NCBI GenBank assembly: GCA_012800215.1
Contig: JAAZJT010000008.1
Location: 1 to 10,842, forward strand
Origin: Bacillota bacterium
GTDB taxonomy: Bacteria; Bacillota; Dethiobacteria; Dethiobacterales; Dethiobacteraceae
Length of the DNA stretch: 10,842 nt
Direction: 5' to 3'
Part shown: positions 7,882 to 10,842 of the stretch, piece by piece
Layout: the number at the start of each line of letters is the position of its first letter
How positions within the stretch are numbered: position 1 is the stretch's first letter
Made by a program: the position numbers and the translations under genes
Notes under the pieces: generated by a model
Told to the model about the DNA's origin: nothing
Databases searched by the model: none
Seen by the model: only the letters and a program-made list of their open reading frames with translations

Positions 7882-7920
7882 AAAAAAGGGATACACCAAT
7901 TGATAAAGGTGATCTCCCTT
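7882..7920 (-). terminator. Terminator of the cytochrome c gene
   Basis: On the minus strand AAGGGAGATCACC pairs with GGTGTATCCCTT (7920-7908 with 7897-7886), with one small internal irregularity and a 10-base loop, then a run of T. It begins five bases after the cytochrome stop codon. Confidence 0.85.
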
Positions 7921-7925
7921 AATTG

Positions 7926-8243
7926 TTACTGGTCACTATTTTGTTCCTGCAAGTAGGAGACAACAAGTTCATATTCTTCCTCTGTCAGCAAATCCGGGGA
8001 TTTGTCCAGCATTCTTTCTGCTTGGTTGCGCCATTCACTGTCACCTCTGGGTTTGCTTGCAAGCCGGTCTAAAGTATGACACTGAGAGCAGCGGTTTTCT
8101 ACAAGTTGTTGACCTGTAAGTTTAGCTTGCTGCACAGGGGGTTTTTTATCATCGGATGTATTTTGATTATTACTGCAGCCGGTGAAAATAACAGCTGTCA
8201 GTAAAAGGAGGGAAAGCGCCCAGGGAAAAATTTTTTTAAACAT
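7926..8243 (-). CDS. Small lipoprotein c-type cytochrome (single haem)
   Basis: The product is 105 residues. A short basic start (MFKK), a hydrophobic helix at about 5-20 and a lipobox ending FTGC with the lipidated Cys at 23 predict a lipoprotein on the outer face of the membrane. A Ser/Asn/Asp/Lys-rich linker (24-41) leads to a cytochrome c fold with one haem site, CSQCH at 52-56. The segment WRNQAERM (71-78) followed by LTEEEYELVVSYL (86-98) has the usual spacing for a distal ligand, so M78 is the likely sixth ligand. The role is probably electron transfer outside the membrane; its partner is not in the window, nor are maturation genes. The start is ATG at 8243 with GGAGGT ten bases upstream; a TTG at 8261 lies inside that site. 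Confidence 0.9.
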   Translation of the reverse strand: MFKKIFPWALSLLLLTAVIFTGCSNNQNTSDDKKPPVQQAKLTGQQLVENRCSQCHTLDRLASKPRGDSEWRNQAERMLDKSPDLLTEEEYELVVSYLQEQNSDQ

Positions 8244-8283
8244 TATGTATCTCACCTCCAACCATAGAGAATGTTCGTCGGCA

Positions 8284-8310
8284 AGCGCAATTTTCCTGCT
8301 TTTTTGCGCT
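8284..8310. repeat. Inverted repeat in the divergent cytochrome/riboswitch intergenic region
   Basis: AGCGCAA at 8284-8290 and TTGCGCT at 8304-8310 form a perfect 7-bp inverted repeat with 13 bases between. There is no U-run. It sits between the cytochrome ribosome site and a TTGACA box and could be a regulator's operator; no regulator is identified. Confidence 0.4.
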
Positions 8311-8313
8311 AAT

Positions 8314-8342
8314 TTGACAAAAGAAAATTAATGGCATAATTT
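8314..8342 (+). promoter_or_regulatory. Candidate promoter for the riboswitch-transglutaminase transcript
   Basis: TTGACA at 8314-8319 is perfect. A possible -10 is CATAAT at 8335-8340 (15-base spacing) or TAATTT at 8337-8342 (17-base spacing); neither is ideal. Transcription would begin about 110 bases before the aptamer. A second TATACT at 8412-8417 is closer but lacks a -35. Confidence 0.35.
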
Positions 8343-8460
8343 CCAATTATTTTTAAAAAGAGGCAGGAAATTAACATTTATTGTAGAACTTATATATGAA
8401 CATTTTAAGCCTATACTGTTTTCAGACTATGTTTTACATAATTCGATAAAAATAAAAAGG

Positions 8461-8558
8461 TTCCTATCCGACAAGGGCAAACTTACTGAAAAGTAAGGGC
8501 GCAAAACTATGGGTCTAAGGGTTTTACCTATGATTGCCAAGTTGCCGAAGAAGAGGAG
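8461..8558 (+). ncRNA. Cyclic di-GMP class I (GEMM-I) riboswitch aptamer
   Basis: The conserved GEMM-I core is readable in order. AAGGGCAAAC (8473-8482) leads into a 6-bp stem, CTTACT with AGTAAG, capped by a GAAA tetraloop at 8488-8491. Then comes GGGCGCAAAAC (8497-8507), the analogue of the conserved GGACGCAAAGC, and the receptor strand GGGTCTAAGG (8511-8520). The 3' strand ends in TGCCAAGTTGCCGAAG (8535-8550), and GGCAAAC can pair with GTTGCC. The middle G of AGGGC appears to match the position that contacts c-di-GMP; the cGAMP-selective variants carry A there, so c-di-GMP is the likelier ligand. P3 is short. An intrinsic terminator follows, so control is by premature termination in front of the transglutaminase-like gene. 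Recognition is by eye, not by covariance model. Confidence 0.87.
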
Positions 8559-8569
8559 TTTTTTGTTTT

Positions 8570-8599
8570 AAAACTTCAGCTTTGGCCTGAAGTTTTTTT
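8570..8599 (+). terminator. Riboswitch expression-platform terminator
   Basis: AAAACTTCAG (8570-8579) pairs perfectly with CTGAAGTTTT (8587-8596) around a 7-base loop, with the T-run at 8593-8599. It lies between the aptamer and the ribosome site of the next gene. An alternative hairpin, GGAGTTTT (8555-8562) with AAAACTTC (8570-8577), would destroy it. Confidence 0.88.
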
Positions 8600-8635
8600 G
8601 ATTACTTGTCAGTAGGAGCCCTCTGGGGTGAGAAA

Positions 8636-9940
8636 ATGGAAAAAAATTTTTCCCGTTTTATTCTGCTTCTTCTATTGATAGTACTTTTTGGTAGCAGCAC
8701 TTTTGCCATGCAGTACCTGCCACTAATGGAAAGGGAGAAGACAGAGAATAACAGCGAGTTTTGTGAGTCAGAAAATACAGTGGCAGCAGCAGAAATTACA
8801 GATTACGAAATGCTGCAAACAGAAAGAAAAATACTCAGGCAATTTAAAACTACAAAAAAAGAAAAATCTCCAGTAAGTATGGCTATGAGGGCAGAACAAA
8901 AGCACGAGATTGGGGATAAACAGACGGTACAAAAAAATGCGGCAAAGCCAGAGCAGGAACAGCCCAAGACAATTACCCGGCCAAAAAAACAAACTGAGGA
9001 AAAAAATAAAGCAGATTCTGCAGAAAAAACGAAAGCAGCGGCAGCAGCTGAACAAGCAAAGCCGGAAAAAAAGGACACCCCGTCTAGTCCTTACAGCCTG
9101 GGTGCTTCCAGAGAATTTACTTTTTTATCACAAGCAGTAGTAAAAAATAAAGGCGAGGAAGTAGCCACCAATATCAGTATTCACATTCCTTTAGTGACAA
9201 CTAGTTCACCTTACTTTAGCCTTCGGGGTGAGACTTTTTCCATCCAGCCAAAAGAAATTCAGACGGTTAATGGTACGCGCGTTGGCATTTTTTCTTTACC
9301 TGACCTGCAACCGGGAGAAGAAGTGACACTTGATATTAATACCAAGGTACGCTGTTTTAAAATCTCTTTCTTTGCAAATTATCAGCCAGAAGGCGGTAAA
9401 CAAATTACTTCTTATTTAGGCAGTGGAAATGGCATTGAGAGTACAAATGGGCAAATTATCAATTTAGCCAAGCAGTTGACGGAAGGATTGGCTTGTGACT
9501 GGGAAAAAGCGCAAGCTATAACAAAATGGGTTGCCACCAATATTAAATATAATGCTAATGCTGCCCAGCGTAACAACGGAGCTTTAAATGCCTTAACAAG
9601 CCGCTCAGGTGTTTGCGAAGATTTTGCCAAATTAAGTGCTGCTTTAGCCCGTGCCGCTAAAATACCGGCCAGAGTTGTCTACGGCTATGCTGACAGCGGT
9701 AGTAAGTGGCCTGCCAGCGGTTCATTTTCATTACGTACTTACAGGCATGCCTGGGTAGAATTTTATCTGTCAGGCCGCGGATGGGTTCCTGCAGATCCTA
9801 CCCTTAGTAATGCAGCAAAGTTATATTTTGGCACACTGCCGCATAATAGATATCTTATCCAAAATTATAATAACCAAGCTTTAAAAGGAAAGTATAGCGG
9901 TGGGCAGCTTGCCATTACCTGGTCAGATACGCTTAAATAA
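8636..9940 (+). CDS. Membrane-anchored transglutaminase-like protein under c-di-GMP riboswitch control
   Basis: The product is 434 residues. A hydrophobic segment at about 6-24 is a signal peptide or anchor. A long Lys/Glu/Ala/Gln-rich stalk follows (about 60-147), low in complexity and probably extended. A beta-rich domain (about 155-250, with LPDLQPGEEVTLDI) resembles the sandwich folds that precede many bacterial transglutaminase domains. The catalytic domain (about 270-430) has the Cys-His-Asp triad: C327 in RSGVCEDFAKL, H371 in YRHAWVEF and D387 in WVPADPT. Such enzymes can be proteases, amidases or cross-linking transglutaminases, so the substrate is unknown. There is no LPXTG-type sorting signal and no C-terminal membrane helix. 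ATG at 8636 is preferred, with GGGGTG five bases upstream; a TTG at 8606 is unlikely. The riboswitch upstream ties expression to c-di-GMP; a sortase gene converges downstream. Confidence 0.88.
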   Translation: MEKNFSRFILLLLLIVLFGSSTFAMQYLPLMEREKTENNSEFCESENTVAAAEITDYEMLQTERKILRQFKTTKKEKSPVSMAMRAEQKHEIGDKQTVQKNAAKPEQEQPKTITRPKKQTEEKNKADSAEKTKAAAAAEQAKPEKKDTPSSPYSLGASREFTFLSQAVVKNKGEEVATNISIHIPLVTTSSPYFSLRGETFSIQPKEIQTVNGTRVGIFSLPDLQPGEEVTLDINTKVRCFKISFFANYQPEGGKQITSYLGSGNGIESTNGQIINLAKQLTEGLACDWEKAQAITKWVATNIKYNANAAQRNNGALNALTSRSGVCEDFAKLSAALARAAKIPARVVYGYADSGSKWPASGSFSLRTYRHAWVEFYLSGRGWVPADPTLSNAAKLYFGTLPHNRYLIQNYNNQALKGKYSGGQLAITWSDTLK

Positions 9941-9948
9941 AGGAGCCC

Positions 9949-9969
9949 CTATCACCCCCCAAGTGATAG
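9949..9969 (+). repeat. Small hairpin just after the transglutaminase gene
   Basis: CTATCAC (9949-9955) and GTGATAG (9963-9969) form a perfect 7-bp stem around a C-rich 7-base loop, nine bases after the stop codon. It is the first of two tandem hairpins and has no U-run of its own. Confidence 0.5.
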
Positions 9970-9977
9970 TTCCCAAA

Positions 9978-10010
9978 GAGCCGGACATTTTGTCCGGCTC
10001 ATTTAATTTT
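9978..10010 (+). terminator. Terminator of the transglutaminase gene
   Basis: GAGCCGGACA (9978-9987) pairs perfectly with TGTCCGGCTC (9991-10000), giving a 9 to 10-bp GC-rich stem, followed by ATTTAATTTT. On the minus strand the stem is followed only by TTTGGG, so it may stop sortase transcripts poorly. Confidence 0.75.
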
Positions 10011-10036
10011 AGTTTATGATGATTACTACTATCCGG

Positions 10037-10660
10037 TTAAGGTATAAATTTTGCAGGAGTTGTGCTTATTTCTTCTGCTTTAATTAAATCTGCCTTTACG
10101 ATTAAGCGCTTAGTATTAGTAGTATACAGACAGGTTGTGAGAGTTAATTCTGCTTTGTTTGTAGAATCGATTACACTCCAGTCAGTACTGTGGGTAATAA
10201 ACTGCTCACGTACTTGATAGAGATAGCGGTGTGTCCCTAAAGTCAGTATTATTTCATCATTGGCTTCAAGTCGGTCTAGATGCCGAAACCATAAGCCCCT
10301 GTGAGCAGCTATGGATACATTGCCTACTTCGGGATGCCTGCTTTGAGCATAAAAGCCAGCGCCCTTATTTAAGTCTTCCTGACTGGTACCGTGAATTACA
10401 GCTACTTTTAAATCAATTTTCGGAATCTCCAGGAGGCCGAGAGCTTTGGGCAAATCTTCTTTAACAGTTTTTGTGTCTACTACTTGGGTGTTTACCGTGC
10501 TTTCTGTTTTTTCTTTTTCAACTGCTGTCGATTCTTTTAGTTCTTGCAGCGCCAGCGCCTGATAGTAGCTGCCGCTAATCCAGCGGTAGAGCGGAACGGA
10601 AATAAGGAGTAACCCTCCTATGATGAGAAGTAAACCCAAAAAACTATACAATCGCCTCAT
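10037..10660 (-). CDS. Class D-like sortase (cell-wall transpeptidase)
   Basis: Sortases cleave a C-terminal sorting motif and join the protein to the cell wall or to another protein, outside the membrane. The product has 207 residues. An N-terminal basic start and transmembrane helix (about 5-25) anchor it. A polar Glu/Lys/Thr-rich stalk (about 40-70) precedes the sortase barrel (about 75-192), which begins GLLEIPKIDL. The catalytic set is complete: H120 (SIAAHRG), C177 (LTLTTC) and R185 (TKRLIV). The TLTTC signature, short size and N-terminal anchor suggest class D (or E), not the housekeeping class A; the class is less certain than the family. ATG at 10660 is preceded by eight consecutive G (complement of 10665-10672), four bases away. 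No sorting substrate is visible in the window. Confidence 0.9.
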   Translation of the reverse strand: MRRLYSFLGLLLIIGGLLLISVPLYRWISGSYYQALALQELKESTAVEKEKTESTVNTQVVDTKTVKEDLPKALGLLEIPKIDLKVAVIHGTSQEDLNKGAGFYAQSRHPEVGNVSIAAHRGLWFRHLDRLEANDEIILTLGTHRYLYQVREQFITHSTDWSVIDSTNKAELTLTTCLYTTNTKRLIVKADLIKAEEISTTPAKFIP

Positions 10661-10674
10661 AATACCCCCCCCAT

Positions 10675-10687
10675 CTAATTCTATTAG
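10675..10687. repeat. Small dyad in the sortase leader
   Basis: CTAAT, three bases, ATTAG form a short dyad between the sortase -10 box and its ribosome site. It could be an operator half-site pair, but short AT-rich dyads are common by chance. Confidence 0.25.
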
Positions 10688-10715
10688 GGAGTAACCAAAA
10701 AATAGTAATAACTAT

Positions 10716-10724
10716 ATTATAGCA
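10716..10724 (-). promoter_or_regulatory. Probable extended -10 promoter of the sortase gene
   Basis: The minus strand reads TGCTATAAT, a perfect TATAAT (complement of 10716-10721) with TG in the extended -10 position. No convincing -35 lies 17 bases upstream, which extended -10 promoters tolerate. The leader would be about 50 bases. The remaining bases to 10842 hold no gene that I can support. Confidence 0.55.
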
Positions 10725-10842
10725 TATGGCAAGTGAGATTGGAAAATAGCTTTTGGGATTAGGTAGTGTCAACTTTTTGTAGGACATTTTACTCTAATCA
10801 TCCTTTTGGATTAACAACTAGAGAGTATTACTCCCGTTTTGA

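Noticed and set aside
8366..8373. Eight-base inverted repeat TAATTTCC (8337-8344) with GGAAATTA (8366-8373)
   Set aside because: AT-rich, long spacer and no extension of the stem; likely chance in this composition, so not listed as a feature.
8768..9078. Two antisense reading frames rich in Phe and Cys, and one plus-strand Lys/Arg-rich frame, over the stalk-coding region
   Set aside because: They are by-products of the biased Lys/Glu/Ala codons in the transglutaminase stalk; none has a ribosome site or recognisable domain.
9800..9940. Sortase recognition signal at the end of the transglutaminase-like protein
   Set aside because: The C-terminus has no LPXTG-like motif followed by a hydrophobic helix and basic tail; LPHNR near residue 401 lacks these flanks.

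Overview
The window looks like chromosome of an anaerobic, moderately AT-rich Bacillota (Clostridia-type) bacterium. The signs are a single-chain pyruvate:ferredoxin oxidoreductase, strong GGAGG ribosome binding sites with several GTG starts, sigma-A-like promoters, a DegV protein, a sortase and a class I c-di-GMP riboswitch. A lipoprotein c-type cytochrome suggests some respiratory ability. I cannot name the species from the sequence.

Layout, left to right. (1) The 3' end of the pyruvate:ferredoxin oxidoreductase gene (+) meets serA (-, serine biosynthesis) at a hairpin terminator. (2) serA and trkA diverge from what looks like one symmetric promoter, with the two -10 boxes offset by a single base near 3121-3127. 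(3) trkA and trkH (+) overlap by 50 bases and encode a complete Trk-type potassium uptake system; a bidirectional terminator separates them from the next gene. (4) A divergent GreA/GreB-family gene (-) has a clear promoter and a GC-rich hairpin at the very start of its leader; a degV gene (-) lies upstream of it. (5) A small lipoprotein cytochrome c gene (-) has its own terminator. (6) On the + strand, a c-di-GMP-I (GEMM-I) riboswitch with an intrinsic terminator precedes a membrane-anchored transglutaminase-like protein. (7) A class D-like sortase gene (-) converges on the transglutaminase gene; the last 180 bases hold its promoter and no gene.

How the parts relate. The left half is core metabolism and ion homeostasis: pyruvate oxidation, serine synthesis, K+ uptake. 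The right half is envelope-oriented: a lipid-anchored cytochrome, a c-di-GMP-controlled transglutaminase-like protein on a long charged stalk, and a sortase. The most interesting unit is the riboswitch with the transglutaminase gene next to a sortase, which suggests second-messenger control of cell-surface chemistry. No phage genes, CRISPR array, rRNA, tRNA or transposase gene is visible.
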